Of a stretch of DNA of 64,000 bases, positions 7,929-16,706 are shown piece by piece (the stretch's first letter is position 1; each line of letters starts with the position of its first letter). The notes below the pieces were generated by a model. That model was not told the DNA's origin, made no database searches, and saw nothing but the letters and a program-made list of their open reading frames with translations. The stretch lies in the NCBI RefSeq assembly GCF_018736105.1, contig NZ_CP076135.1:124001-188000 (forward strand), written 5' to 3'. Source of the DNA: Bradyrhizobium sediminis (GTDB lineage: Bacteria; Pseudomonadota; Alphaproteobacteria; Rhizobiales; Xanthobacteraceae). A program made the translations under genes and the position numbers.

Positions 7929-10900
7929 TCAAAAGGCTTCGGCTGATGACGTTCCGCGGGCCGGGTCCACGGACGCGGCGGCGTCCCGCCGCAATCGTTC
8001 GAGATGCTTTTCGCCGTACCGCAGGAACAGGACGGGCGTGAGCAGCATGTCGAGTAACGTCGCGCTGATGAGCCCGCCGAATATCGTGACGGCCACGGGA
8101 TGAAGGATTTCCTTGCCGGGCGTGGCCGCGTCGATCAGCAGCGGAACCAGAGCGACGCCCGCCGCCAGCGCCGTCATCAGCACCGGCGTCAGCCGCTCGA
8201 GGCTGCCGCGGAGCACCAGATTGCGCCCGAACGGCATTCCCTCCTGCAGGGCCAGGTTGATGTAATGGCTGATCTTCAGGATGCCGTTGCGCGCCGCGAT
8301 CCCGGTCAAGGTGATGAAACCGATCATCGATGCGACGGAGAGCGGCTGGCCCGTCAACCAGAGCGCCAAGACCGCCCCGATCAGGGCGAGAGGCACGTTG
8401 CCCATCACGATCACGGCAAACAGCACCGAGCGATAGCGGCTATAGAGAATGGCGAAAATCAGCGACAGCGACAGCAGCGAGAGAATCCCGATGGTCCGGC
8501 TGGCTTCTTCCTGCGCCTGAAAGGTGCCCTCGAGGCGGGTATAAAATCCCTCCGGCAGCCTGGTCGACGCCAGCACTTCCCTGATCGATTCGACGATCTT
8601 CGCCATGTCGGCGGTGCCGTTGGTGTTGGCCAATACCACCACGCGACGGCGCCCGTTCTCGCGCAGAATCTGGTTCGGACCCTCGGTCTCCTTGATGTCG
8701 GCAAGCTGCCTTGCCGGAATCCACCCCGTAGGGGTTTCGATCAGGAGGTCGCCCAGTCGTTGCGTGGTGCGAAGCCGGTCCGGCAGCCGCATGGTGACGT
8801 CGAACCTGCGGTAGCCGTCGACAACGCGCGACATGATCCGCCCGTTCGAGAGCCGGCTGAGCTGCTCAACAACGGCCGCCGGCTGCACGCCATAGAGGGC
8901 GGCGCGGCCGTAATCGACGCGGATTTCGAGCTGCGGGATCAGAACCTGCTTCTCGACCTGCAGATCGACGAGCCCGGGGATGCCTATTAGCCGCGTCCGC
9001 ATCATCTCGGCGGTGGCGCGCAGCGCATCCAGGTCGTCGCCGAAGATCTTCAGCGCGACCTCGGCGCGGACCCCGGACAGCAGATGATCGAGCCGATGGG
9101 AGATCGGCTGACCGACATTGATCGAGGCCGGAAGAACCGCGAGCCGCGCGCGAATGTCCGCGATCACATCGATCTTGGTTCGCGGTGATTTGGCGAGGTC
9201 GACATCGAATTCCGAGGAATGCACGCCTTCGGCGTGCTCATCCAGTTCCGCCCGCCCGGTCCGCCGCCCGACCGTCTTGACTTCAGGCACCTCCATGATG
9301 AGGCGCTCGGCAATCAGGCCGACGCGATTGGATTCGGCGAGCGAGATGCCGGGATTGAACAGCATGTTGATGGTGAGCGTGCCCTCGTTGAAGGGCGGCA
9401 GGAACGAGCGCGGAAGAAGGAACGCGGCGATCCCCGCAATGGTCACGGCGAGCAACGCCATGGCCATCAGGGCGGGCTGGTGGCGGAAGGCGCCTTCGAG
9501 CAGCGCGCCGTAACCGCGCTTGAGCAGGCGTACCAGAGCGCTGTCGCCGTGATCGAGACGTTTCAGGTGCGGCAGCATGTAGTAGGCCATCACAGGCGTC
9601 AGCGTGACCGAGACCGCGAGGCTGGCGAGGATTGAAATGATGTAGGCTTCGCCCAAGGGAGCGAACAGCCGGCCCTCGATTCCCGACAGCGCGAACAGCG
9701 GCACGAACACCAGCACGATGATCGTCGTCGCATAGACGATGCCGGACCGGACCTCCTGCGAGGCCGATACGATCACGTCGAATGCCGGCCTGGGACGTTC
9801 CAGCGCGCGATTTTCGCGCAGCCGCCTGAAGATATTCTCCACATCGACGACGGCATCATCGACCAGCTCGCCGAGCGCGATGGCGAGGCCGCCCAGCGTC
9901 ATGGTGTTGATGGACAACCCGGCGAAATAGAACACCGAGGCCGTGGTCAGGATCGAGACCGGGATCGCGGTCAGCGAAATCACCGTGGTCCGCCAGTTCA
10001 GGAGGAAGGCGAACAGAACGAGGGCGACGACAACGCCGGCTTCCAGCAGGACCTGTTCGACGTTGCGGATCGACGTCTCGATGAAGGTGGCCTGGCGGAA
10101 GACGATCTGGTCGGCCTTCATGCCTTCCGGAAGCGACGCCGTGATTTCCTTCAGGACCCGCTCGACCTCGCGGGTTAATCCGATCGTGTCGACGTTGGGC
10201 TGCTTCTCGATCGAGACGATGACGGCCGGCTTGCCCATGTAGCCGGCTTCGCCGCGCTTGACCCTGGGCGCGAACTCGACGGTTGCGACCTGACGCAGAA
10301 ACACCGGCCCGCCGTTCACCTGCGCCACCACCACGCTGCGAAGGTCGTCCAGGCTGGTGGTTCGGCCGATGTTCCGGATCAGGTATTCGCGCGCGTGCTG
10401 ATCGGTGAACCCGCCGCCGGTGTTGACGCCGAACTGGGTCAGGGCCTGTTCGACCTGCTCGTAGGTGACGCCGAGGCTGCGCAACGCAGGCGGATTCGGC
10501 GCAATGCGATACTGGCGGACCTCGCCCCCGATCGGGATGACCTGGGCGACGCCCGGGATCGCGAGCAGGCGCGGCCGAACGACGAAGTCGGCGGCCTCGC
10601 GGACTTCCATCGCGGACGCCTTCTCGCTCGTCATCGCGACGAGCACGATCTGCCCCATGATCGAGCTGATCGGCCCAATTTGCGGCACGGTGTTCGGCGG
10701 CAACTGGGCCCTGACCAGGGAAAGCCGCTCGGCGATCTGCTGCCGGTTGCGGTAGATGTCCGTCCCCCAGTCGAACTCGACATAGACGATCGAGAGCCCA
10801 ACTCCGGAAACCGAGCGCACCCGCGTGACCCCGGGAACGCCGTTCATCTGGGTTTCGATCGGGAAGCTGACGAGCTGCTCGACTTCCGGAGGCGCCAAGC

Positions 10901-11063
10901 CTTCCGATTCGGTCAGGATGGTGACGGTCGGCTTGTTGAGGTCCGGGAAGACGTCGACCGGGAGCCGGCCGGCGCTGAAGATGCCGAGCAGCACGAGCAC
11001 CGATGCGGCGGCAATCACCAGCAGGCGGTTGCGCAACGACTGGGTGACGAGAAAGCGGAACAT
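7929..11063 (-). CDS. Heavy-metal-efflux (HME) RND permease, CzcA/CusA family
   Basis: 1044 residues, the usual length of an inner-membrane RND pump. Twelve membrane helices are implied by the two halves, each with a large periplasmic loop. The start (F-L-V-T-Q-S-L-R-N-R) and V-D-V-F-P-D-L-N-K-P are typical of HME pumps. The TM4 signature reads G-E-L-V-D-D-A-V-V-D-V-E-N, unlike the D-F-G...D-G-A...E-N of CzcA or V-D-A-A...E-N of CusA, so the transported metal cannot be assigned. It couples proton import to export of metal from periplasm or cytoplasm. The adaptor gene lies 12 bases upstream; no outer-membrane channel gene is in the window. Confidence 0.9.
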   Translation of the reverse strand: MFRFLVTQSLRNRLLVIAAASVLVLLGIFSAGRLPVDVFPDLNKPTVTILTESEGLAPPEVEQLVSFPIETQMNGVPGVTRVRSVSGVGLSIVYVEFDWGTDIYRNRQQIAERLSLVRAQLPPNTVPQIGPISSIMGQIVLVAMTSEKASAMEVREAADFVVRPRLLAIPGVAQVIPIGGEVRQYRIAPNPPALRSLGVTYEQVEQALTQFGVNTGGGFTDQHAREYLIRNIGRTTSLDDLRSVVVAQVNGGPVFLRQVATVEFAPRVKRGEAGYMGKPAVIVSIEKQPNVDTIGLTREVERVLKEITASLPEGMKADQIVFRQATFIETSIRNVEQVLLEAGVVVALVLFAFLLNWRTTVISLTAIPVSILTTASVFYFAGLSINTMTLGGLAIALGELVDDAVVDVENIFRRLRENRALERPRPAFDVIVSASQEVRSGIVYATTIIVLVFVPLFALSGIEGRLFAPLGEAYIISILASLAVSVTLTPVMAYYMLPHLKRLDHGDSALVRLLKRGYGALLEGAFRHQPALMAMALLAVTIAGIAAFLLPRSFLPPFNEGTLTINMLFNPGISLAESNRVGLIAERLIMEVPEVKTVGRRTGRAELDEHAEGVHSSEFDVDLAKSPRTKIDVIADIRARLAVLPASINVGQPISHRLDHLLSGVRAEVALKIFGDDLDALRATAEMMRTRLIGIPGLVDLQVEKQVLIPQLEIRVDYGRAALYGVQPAAVVEQLSRLSNGRIMSRVVDGYRRFDVTMRLPDRLRTTQRLGDLLIETPTGWIPARQLADIKETEGPNQILRENGRRRVVVLANTNGTADMAKIVESIREVLASTRLPEGFYTRLEGTFQAQEEASRTIGILSLLSLSLIFAILYSRYRSVLFAVIVMGNVPLALIGAVLALWLTGQPLSVASMIGFITLTGIAARNGILKISHYINLALQEGMPFGRNLVLRGSLERLTPVLMTALAAGVALVPLLIDAATPGKEILHPVAVTIFGGLISATLLDMLLTPVLFLRYGEKHLERLRRDAAASVDPARGTSSAEAF

Positions 11064-11075
11064 CTGGCGTCCTTC

Positions 11076-12752
11076 TCAGCGTACCTGGCCGAGCAACTCG
11101 GCGCCCTGAACGACGAGGCGCTTGCCCGCCGCAAGCCCGGTGGCAATGAAGACGCGATCGCCGTCGAGCGGTTCGACCCGCACCGCGCGCGGTTCGAAGC
11201 GCTCCGCCGCAACATGCTCGTAGACGACATCCTGGCCGTTGGCATTGCGCACCAGCGCTGCCCGGGGAATGGCGAAGCCGGTCTTTTCCTCATCCGTGGT
11301 GGCGAGCACCGTGACGAACTGCCCGGCCCGCAGGCCCGCGACATCGCCCTGAATGGCGAATTGAACCGGGATCGATTGATTGCGGCCGGCGAAACCGGCG
11401 CCCCGAAACGAGAGCGGATAGGTCCGGTCGTTGTTCAACCGGGCCACCGCGCTTTGGACTCCGGGAAGGGAATCGAAGCTGAGCGCCTCCACCCACAGCC
11501 GGGCCGGGTCGACGATGTGAAAGATCACGGCGTTGGATTGGGCGATCTGCCCTGCGACGGCGGTGCCTTCGGCAATGATGCCGTCCACCGGTGCGACCAA
11601 TTCCTCCGGTTCGCGGCGCGACTTGTCGAGCGAGCCGCGCCGGTCCTTCAGGCCTTGCAGTTCGGTTCGCGTATCCTCGAGTTGGGTGCGCGCGATCGCT
11701 CCGCTCGGCACCAGGGTTTCGTAGCGGGCCAGCCGGCGCTCGACGATGGAAATCTGCTGGTCGAGTTCGCCTTGCCGCTGGCGCATGTCGGAAGCGTCGA
11801 TGGCCTGCAGCGGCGGCGTCACATAAGCGAGAACATCGCCCTTCTTGACCGGCGCCCCCAGCCGCGGAAAGCCACCCGGCGGCGGCGAGAGACGGCCGCC
11901 GACCGACGACTGAACGAATCCGCTGGCGTTCGGATCGGGAATGATGCGGCCCGGCAATTCGAGAGCGGAGCGATGCGCCGCCGATTCGATTCTGATGGTG
12001 CGGATCGCGAGAATTCGCTGCGTGCTCTTGGGCACGAACACGCCGCCGTCGGGCAGCCGCTGCGCCAGGTCGCGCACCGCCGGCATCGAAATTGCGGGCG
12101 TGCCATGGTCCTCGCCCTCATGGGCGCGCGCCGCACCGTCCGATATCGCGAGCATCCCGGCGACGATCAGGACCATCGCGGGCCGGCTCCGCCGCCGCGT
12201 CAGGATCATGACGACGGCGCCCGCGGCAAAACCTCCTAATCCGGCGATGAGCAGCAACGGGACATTGCCGGACGATCGCTCGCGGATTCCGCCTGCGGCG
12301 GCCGACTGCGTGGGCGTCCCGGCCGTTCCGCTCAAATCGTCCGGCGGGATGACCAGCGTGGCGGGCAGCACATCGGCGTTGCCGTCCTTGGTGACGGTGA
12401 AGACCAGGTCATAGGACCCCGGCTTGTTGGACCATGGAGCGCTGAGCCGGTAAGGCTCGGTCGTGCCGGCGCGCGCGGATTCAGGACCCGCGGGAGTCTC
12501 GACTTCGATCGTGGCGCCGTCCACGGATTCGTTGGTCGTAAACCGGTCGAGATAGATGGCGAGTTCGCCGGCCCGGGCGATCGCGACCAGCTCATAGAGG
12601 TCCGAGACCGCTTCGGCCCGCGGAGCGAGATTCGAGATCGCTGCCGGAGGCGGCGCGTCATGATCGTGACCCTCATGGGCCGATAGCGGTCCGCTTTCCA
12701 AAAAGGAAGCAAGAGCTGCCGCGCAGAGCGCGACACGAAACAGGGACAACAT
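11076..12752 (-). CDS. RND efflux periplasmic adaptor (HlyD/CzcB-like) with an extra N-terminal domain
   Basis: 558 residues from the ATG at 12752, which has AGGTGAGGAA before it. It has two parts. The first (to about residue 160) is a secreted beta-rich domain with a signal peptide and H-E-G-H-D-H-D. Next come one or two hydrophobic segments (about 164-205) ending in a signal-like A-A-R-A-H-E-G-E-D-H-G. The second part is a standard membrane-fusion adaptor: barrel-sandwich halves around a coiled-coil hairpin (Q-R-Q-G-E-L-D-Q-Q-I to K-D-R-R-G-S-L-D), then beta-barrel and membrane-proximal domains. It links the pump to an outer-membrane channel. The His motif after each export-like segment suggests fusion of two once-separate proteins. 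Confidence 0.85.
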   Translation of the reverse strand: MLSLFRVALCAAALASFLESGPLSAHEGHDHDAPPPAAISNLAPRAEAVSDLYELVAIARAGELAIYLDRFTTNESVDGATIEVETPAGPESARAGTTEPYRLSAPWSNKPGSYDLVFTVTKDGNADVLPATLVIPPDDLSGTAGTPTQSAAAGGIRERSSGNVPLLLIAGLGGFAAGAVVMILTRRRSRPAMVLIVAGMLAISDGAARAHEGEDHGTPAISMPAVRDLAQRLPDGGVFVPKSTQRILAIRTIRIESAAHRSALELPGRIIPDPNASGFVQSSVGGRLSPPPGGFPRLGAPVKKGDVLAYVTPPLQAIDASDMRQRQGELDQQISIVERRLARYETLVPSGAIARTQLEDTRTELQGLKDRRGSLDKSRREPEELVAPVDGIIAEGTAVAGQIAQSNAVIFHIVDPARLWVEALSFDSLPGVQSAVARLNNDRTYPLSFRGAGFAGRNQSIPVQFAIQGDVAGLRAGQFVTVLATTDEEKTGFAIPRAALVRNANGQDVVYEHVAAERFEPRAVRVEPLDGDRVFIATGLAAGKRLVVQGAELLGQVR

Positions 12753-12828
12753 TGAAAATTCCTCACCTGGCAAGAAGCTTCATCGCACGGAGCGGCCTGC
12801 GAGGCCGGAACCGCGGCGATGTCGTTAC

Positions 12829-13353
12829 TCAGGCGAGGGATCGAGGGGGTTTGCGCAGACCTCGAGGGTCCGCTCCGCGAATCGAAATAACGCGTGCAAG
12901 GCCGATGCGCGGCGAACAGGCCCTGGGGGGAAGATCGGGCGAAACAGCTGCCAGAGCGGCTCCGCAGCAACCCGTGCCGCCGCAACAACCCATCACGCAG
13001 GCATTGGAGCCGGAGGGCGATATGCTCCCTGCGGTTCGAACGGCGGCCTTGGCCTGGGCGGCAGGCAGATCCTGAGCGCCAGGCTGGATTTGAGTGTCAC
13101 GCTGGGTTTGTGCGTCACGCTGGGCTTGCGCGACCGGGTGCACTGATCCGGCCTCTACGGCGGAACTCAACCCGGCCTCAACGGCGGAACTCAGATGTGC
13201 AATGCCGACCGCTGCGCCATGCGCCCGGGCAACGTGCCCGTCATGCCCGTGCGAATGACCGCCGTGGGCTTCGGCCGCAACCGATGCGAATTGAACGGCG
13301 ATCAAAAGCATCGCCGCCCCAAACATCCGCAAAAGCGTTCCGGTCGGATTCAT
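12829..13353 (-). CDS. His/Cys-rich small secreted protein of the metal locus
   Basis: 174 residues. It has a signal peptide (ending A-A-E-A-H), a His cluster (H-G-G-H-S-H-G-H-D-G-H), two short internal tandem repeats (L-S-S-A-V-E-A-G twice; Q-R-D-A-Q-T-Q-R-D-T-Q), and a Cys cluster C-V-M-G-C-C-G-G-T-G-C-C-G near residue 120. The ligands suit soft-metal binding in the periplasm, but I recognise no family. It lies upstream of the adaptor gene in the same direction and may head that transcript. The repeats look recently amplified. Confidence 0.6.
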   Translation of the reverse strand: MNPTGTLLRMFGAAMLLIAVQFASVAAEAHGGHSHGHDGHVARAHGAAVGIAHLSSAVEAGLSSAVEAGSVHPVAQAQRDAQTQRDTQIQPGAQDLPAAQAKAAVRTAGSISPSGSNACVMGCCGGTGCCGAALAAVSPDLPPRACSPRIGLARVISIRGADPRGLRKPPRSLA

Positions 13354-13428
13354 GAGCGATTTCTACCATACGGCCCGGGCAAGGGGAACCAGGAATGAAA
13401 TTGCGGTAAATGCATGGTTGTGCCCTGA

Positions 13429-13704
13429 TCAGCGGTCGGATCGGCCGATCACGGCCATCAGTTCCGCGATCTTCTCGCGCTGATCGGCCTTGTTGCCGCT
13501 GGTGATCGCATGTTCGACGCAATGCGACACGTGATCCCTCAGCACCTCTTCCTCGACGCGGCGGAGCGCGGCCCGCACCGCCGAGATCTGCGTGACGATA
13601 TCGATGCAATAGCGGTCCTCGTCGACCATTTTCGACAGGCCGCGAACCTGGCCCTCGATCCGGCTCAACCGCTTCTGACAGGATACCTTGATGTCTTTCC
13701 GCAT
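13429..13704 (-). CDS. csoR: CsoR-family copper-sensing repressor
   Basis: 91 residues, the normal size for the all-helical CsoR/RcnR/FrmR family, whose tetramers release DNA on binding their effector. The Cu(I) ligand pattern is intact: Cys33, His58 and Cys62 with the 25- and 4-residue spacings of CsoR (H-V-S-H-C-V), and R-I-E-G-Q-V-R-G near the N-terminus. FrmR and RcnR have His in place of the last Cys, so copper is the likely signal. It is divergent from the CopA-type ATPase, with a palindromic operator in the 53-base gap, so it probably represses itself and copA. Confidence 0.92.
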   Translation of the reverse strand: MRKDIKVSCQKRLSRIEGQVRGLSKMVDEDRYCIDIVTQISAVRAALRRVEEEVLRDHVSHCVEHAITSGNKADQREKIAELMAVIGRSDR

Positions 13705-13712
13705 TTCCCCTA

Positions 13713-13731
13713 TATACCCCTACTGGGTATA
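13713..13731. promoter_or_regulatory. CsoR-type operator between csoR and copA
   Basis: TATACCCCTACTGGGTATA: inverted TATACCC/GGGTATA arms with a 5-base spacer, centred in the 53-base gap between divergent csoR and copA. The C/G tracts flanked by TA match the layout of characterised CsoR-family operators. Confidence 0.8.
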
Positions 13732-13757
13732 GGTTGCAAGAGGCGGTGGAGAGCGCG

Positions 13758-16226
13758 ATGACCGAAGCTGACAACACCGGCGCAGGCGGCGGCGCAGGGA
13801 ATTCCGGCTGCGGCTGCGCCGCCAAAGCGGCGGCCGCCCGCCCTGCGGAAACGGCGAAGACCGGCTGCTGCGGCGGAGGTCACGACCACGCCGCGCATGG
13901 CCACGACCATCACCACGACCATCCTCAGGCCGGCGGCCCCGCCACCGTGCGCGACCCCGTCTGCGGCATGTCGGTAAACCCCGCGACCAGCAAGCACCGG
14001 TTCGATTACAACGGCGAAACCTGGCATTTCTGCTCGGCCGGCTGCCGCACCAAATTTGCCGCCGACCCGCAAGCCTATCTCGGCGGCAGCAAGCCGAAAG
14101 CCAACGTGCCGGAAGGCGCGATCTACACCTGCCCGATGCATCCGCAGATCCGCCAGGTCGGTCCCGGAAGCTGCCCGATCTGCGGCATGGCGCTGGAGCC
14201 CGAGGTCGCGAGCCTGGATACGCCGCCCAACCCCGAACTTGCCGACATGACGCGGCGCTTCTGGATCGGCCTCGTGCTCTCGATTCCACCCGTTGTCCTC
14301 GAGATGGGGGGTCATTTCGCCGGCGGGCATGGCTGGGTCGACCCGACCCTGTCGAATTGGATTCAGCTGGTGTTCGCCACCCCGGTGGTGCTCTGGGCGG
14401 GCTGGCCGTTCTTCGTGCGCGGCTGGCAATCGCTCAAGACCCGCAATCTCAACATGTTCACCTTGATCGCGATGGGCACGGGTGTGGCCCAGATTTACAG
14501 CGTTGTCGGCACCATCGCCCCCGGGGCCTTCCCGGCAACCTTCCGCGGCCATGGCGGCGCGGTTGCGATTTATTTCGAAGCTGCAGCCGTGATCACCGTG
14601 CTCGTCCTGCTCGGCCAGGTGCTGGAATTGCGGGCCCGCGAGGCGACATCGGGCGCGATCAAGGCGCTGCTTCAGCTGGCGCCGAAAACCGCCCGCCGCA
14701 TCGGCGACGATGGCGCCGACCATGAGGTCGCGATCGACAGCCTGCAGGTCGGCGATCGTCTGCGCGTGCGGCCGGGAGAGAAGGTGCCGGTCGACGGTGT
14801 CATTCTCGAGGGCCGCTCAGCACTCGACGAATCCCTGGTCACCGGCGAATCGATGCCGGTCACCAAGGAAGTCGGCGGCAGGGTGATCGCGGGCACGCTC
14901 AACCAGTCCGGCGGCTTCGTGATGCGCGCCGACAAGGTCGGCCGCGACACGCTGCTGTCCCAGATCGTCAGGATGGTGGCGGAGGCGCAGCGCTCGCGCG
15001 CGCCGATCCAGCGGCTGGCCGATCAGGTTTCCGGCTGGTTCGTGCCGGTCGTGATCGTCACGGCCCTGATCGCTTTCGCCGCCTGGGCCTGGTTCGGGCC
15101 GGAACCGCGGATGGCGTACGGCCTGGTGGCGGCCGTCAGCGTGCTGATCATCGCCTGCCCCTGCGCGCTCGGCCTCGCCACGCCGATGTCGATCATGGTC
15201 GGCGTCGGGCGCGGCGCTCAGGCCGGCGTGCTGATCAAGAACGCCGAGGCGCTGGAGCGCATGGAAAAGGTCGACACCCTGGTGGTCGACAAGACCGGCA
15301 CGCTGACCGAGGGCAAGCCGAAGGTCGTCGCGATCGTCGCAGCCCCCGAATTTGGGGCGTCCGAGATCCTGCGGCTCGCCGCCAGCGTCGAGCGCGCCAG
15401 CGAACATCCGCTCGCCGACGCCATCGTGCGGTCCGCCAAGGAGCAAAGTCTCGATCTCGGCAAAGTCGAGGAGTTCGACTCGCCGACCGGCAAGGGCGCG
15501 ACCGGCAAGGTCGACGGCAAGACCGTTCTGCTCGGCAATGCCAACTTCCTGTCGTCGCTCGGTGTCGAAACCGGGGCGCTGAACGAACAGGGCGAACGTC
15601 TGCGCGGCGACGGCGCCACCGTCATCAATATCGCGGTCGATGGCCGGCTGGCGGGGCTGTTTGCCATCGCCGATCCGGTCAAGGCGTCGACGCCGGACGC
15701 CCTGAAGGCACTGGCCGCCGAAGGAATCAAGGTCATCATGCTCACCGGAGACAACCGGACCACGGCCAACGCCGTCGCACGGACGCTCGGGATCACCGAT
15801 GTCGAGGCCGAAGTCCTGCCCGATCAGAAGAGCGCGGTCGTCGCCAAACTGCAGAAGGCCGGGCGGATCGTCGCCATGGCCGGCGACGGCGTCAACGACG
15901 CCCCGGCGCTGGCCGCGGCCGAAGTCGGCATCGCCATGGGCACCGGCACCGACGTCGCGATGGAGAGCGCCGGCGTCACCCTGCTGAAGGGCGACCTCGG
16001 CGGCATCGTTCGCGCCCGGAGGCTTTCGCAGGCCACCATGAGCAACATCCGGCAGAACCTGTTCTTCGCGTTCATCTACAACGCCGCCGGTATCCCGATC
16101 GCCGCGGGCATCCTCTATCCCAGCCTCGGTATCCTGCTGTCGCCGATCATCGCCGCCGCGGCCATGGCGCTGTCGTCGGTCAGCGTGGTCGGCAATGCAT
16201 TGCGATTGCGCGTGACGCGATTGTGA
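13758..16226 (+). CDS. copA: Copper-translocating P-type ATPase
   Basis: 822 residues from the ATG at 13758, preceded by GGAGAG; an upstream TTG would add 8 residues. Order: a Cys/His-rich tail (G-C-G-C-A-A-K, H-D-H-H-H-D-H), a YHS domain (R-D-P-V-C-G-M), a small metal-binding domain (Y-T-C-P-M-H-P), eight membrane helices with C-P-C at 467-469, the phosphorylated Asp511 in D-K-T-G-T, the nucleotide-site H-P, and G-D-G-V-N-D-A-P. It exports Cu(I) from the cytoplasm at the cost of ATP. No classical C-x-x-C HMA domain is visible; the YHS and C-P-M-H-P domains replace it. Regulation is probably by the adjacent CsoR. Confidence 0.93.
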   Translation: MTEADNTGAGGGAGNSGCGCAAKAAAARPAETAKTGCCGGGHDHAAHGHDHHHDHPQAGGPATVRDPVCGMSVNPATSKHRFDYNGETWHFCSAGCRTKFAADPQAYLGGSKPKANVPEGAIYTCPMHPQIRQVGPGSCPICGMALEPEVASLDTPPNPELADMTRRFWIGLVLSIPPVVLEMGGHFAGGHGWVDPTLSNWIQLVFATPVVLWAGWPFFVRGWQSLKTRNLNMFTLIAMGTGVAQIYSVVGTIAPGAFPATFRGHGGAVAIYFEAAAVITVLVLLGQVLELRAREATSGAIKALLQLAPKTARRIGDDGADHEVAIDSLQVGDRLRVRPGEKVPVDGVILEGRSALDESLVTGESMPVTKEVGGRVIAGTLNQSGGFVMRADKVGRDTLLSQIVRMVAEAQRSRAPIQRLADQVSGWFVPVVIVTALIAFAAWAWFGPEPRMAYGLVAAVSVLIIACPCALGLATPMSIMVGVGRGAQAGVLIKNAEALERMEKVDTLVVDKTGTLTEGKPKVVAIVAAPEFGASEILRLAASVERASEHPLADAIVRSAKEQSLDLGKVEEFDSPTGKGATGKVDGKTVLLGNANFLSSLGVETGALNEQGERLRGDGATVINIAVDGRLAGLFAIADPVKASTPDALKALAAEGIKVIMLTGDNRTTANAVARTLGITDVEAEVLPDQKSAVVAKLQKAGRIVAMAGDGVNDAPALAAAEVGIAMGTGTDVAMESAGVTLLKGDLGGIVRARRLSQATMSNIRQNLFFAFIYNAAGIPIAAGILYPSLGILLSPIIAAAAMALSSVSVVGNALRLRVTRL

Positions 16227-16231
16227 TCTAG

Positions 16232-16268
16232 CCACGGACCACAGGAGATTCGTCTCTGTGGTCTGTGG
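16232..16268 (+). promoter_or_regulatory. UUCG-capped hairpin between copA and the YeeE pair
   Basis: The arms CCACGGACCACAGGAGA and TCTCTGTGGTCTGTGG enclose the tetraloop TTCG, with one G-T pair and one bulge. The 3' arm touches the GGAG ribosome site of the next gene. No T-run follows, so it is not a standard intrinsic terminator; an mRNA end-protecting or translation-limiting role is inferred. Confidence 0.6.
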
Positions 16269-16277
16269 AGTAATGCG

Positions 16278-16703
16278 ATGGCTCATTTTACGCCGCTATC
16301 GGCGGCAATCGGCGGCGGGCTGATCGGCCTTTCCTCCGTCCTGCTGATGCTGCTGACCGGCCGAATCGCCGGCATCAGCGGCATATTCGGCGGCCTGCTC
16401 AATCCCAGAAGCGGCGAAATCGGCTGGCGCATCGCCTTCATTGCGGGGCTCATTCTGGCGCCGCTGATCGCGGGCTTGATGGGCCATGGGATGCTTCCCC
16501 CGCGGATGCCGGCAAGCTGGACCGTGATCGTCGGGGCGGGCCTGCTGGTCGGCTTCGGCACCAGGCTTGCCGGCGGCTGCACCTCCGGCCACGGCATCTG
16601 CGGGATGGCGCGCTTCTCCGCCCGCTCCATCGCCGCGACCGTCATCTTCATGGTCGTGGCCATCGCGACCGTTGCGCTCACTCATCACGTGTTCGGAGGC
16701 TGA
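16278..16703 (+). CDS. YeeE/YedE family (DUF395) membrane protein, first half
   Basis: 141 residues with about four membrane helices and the family motif G-G-C-T-S-G-H-G-I-C-G (residues about 93-103), whose Cys residues in thiosulfate transporters lie on the substrate path. It forms a pair with the next gene, 3 bases downstream; in other bacteria the halves are fused or paired (PmpA/PmpB type) and take up or export a sulfur species. The GGAG ribosome site touches the hairpin after copA. Placement after copA suggests a link between sulfur and copper handling, but that is inference. Confidence 0.85.
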   Translation: MAHFTPLSAAIGGGLIGLSSVLLMLLTGRIAGISGIFGGLLNPRSGEIGWRIAFIAGLILAPLIAGLMGHGMLPPRMPASWTVIVGAGLLVGFGTRLAGGCTSGHGICGMARFSARSIAATVIFMVVAIATVALTHHVFGG

Positions 16704-16706
16704 ACC

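Noticed and set aside
10395-12239. A 614-residue open frame on the plus strand across the RND and adaptor genes
   Set aside because: It runs opposite to well-conserved pump and adaptor genes; high GC creates long shadow frames, and the product shows no domain.
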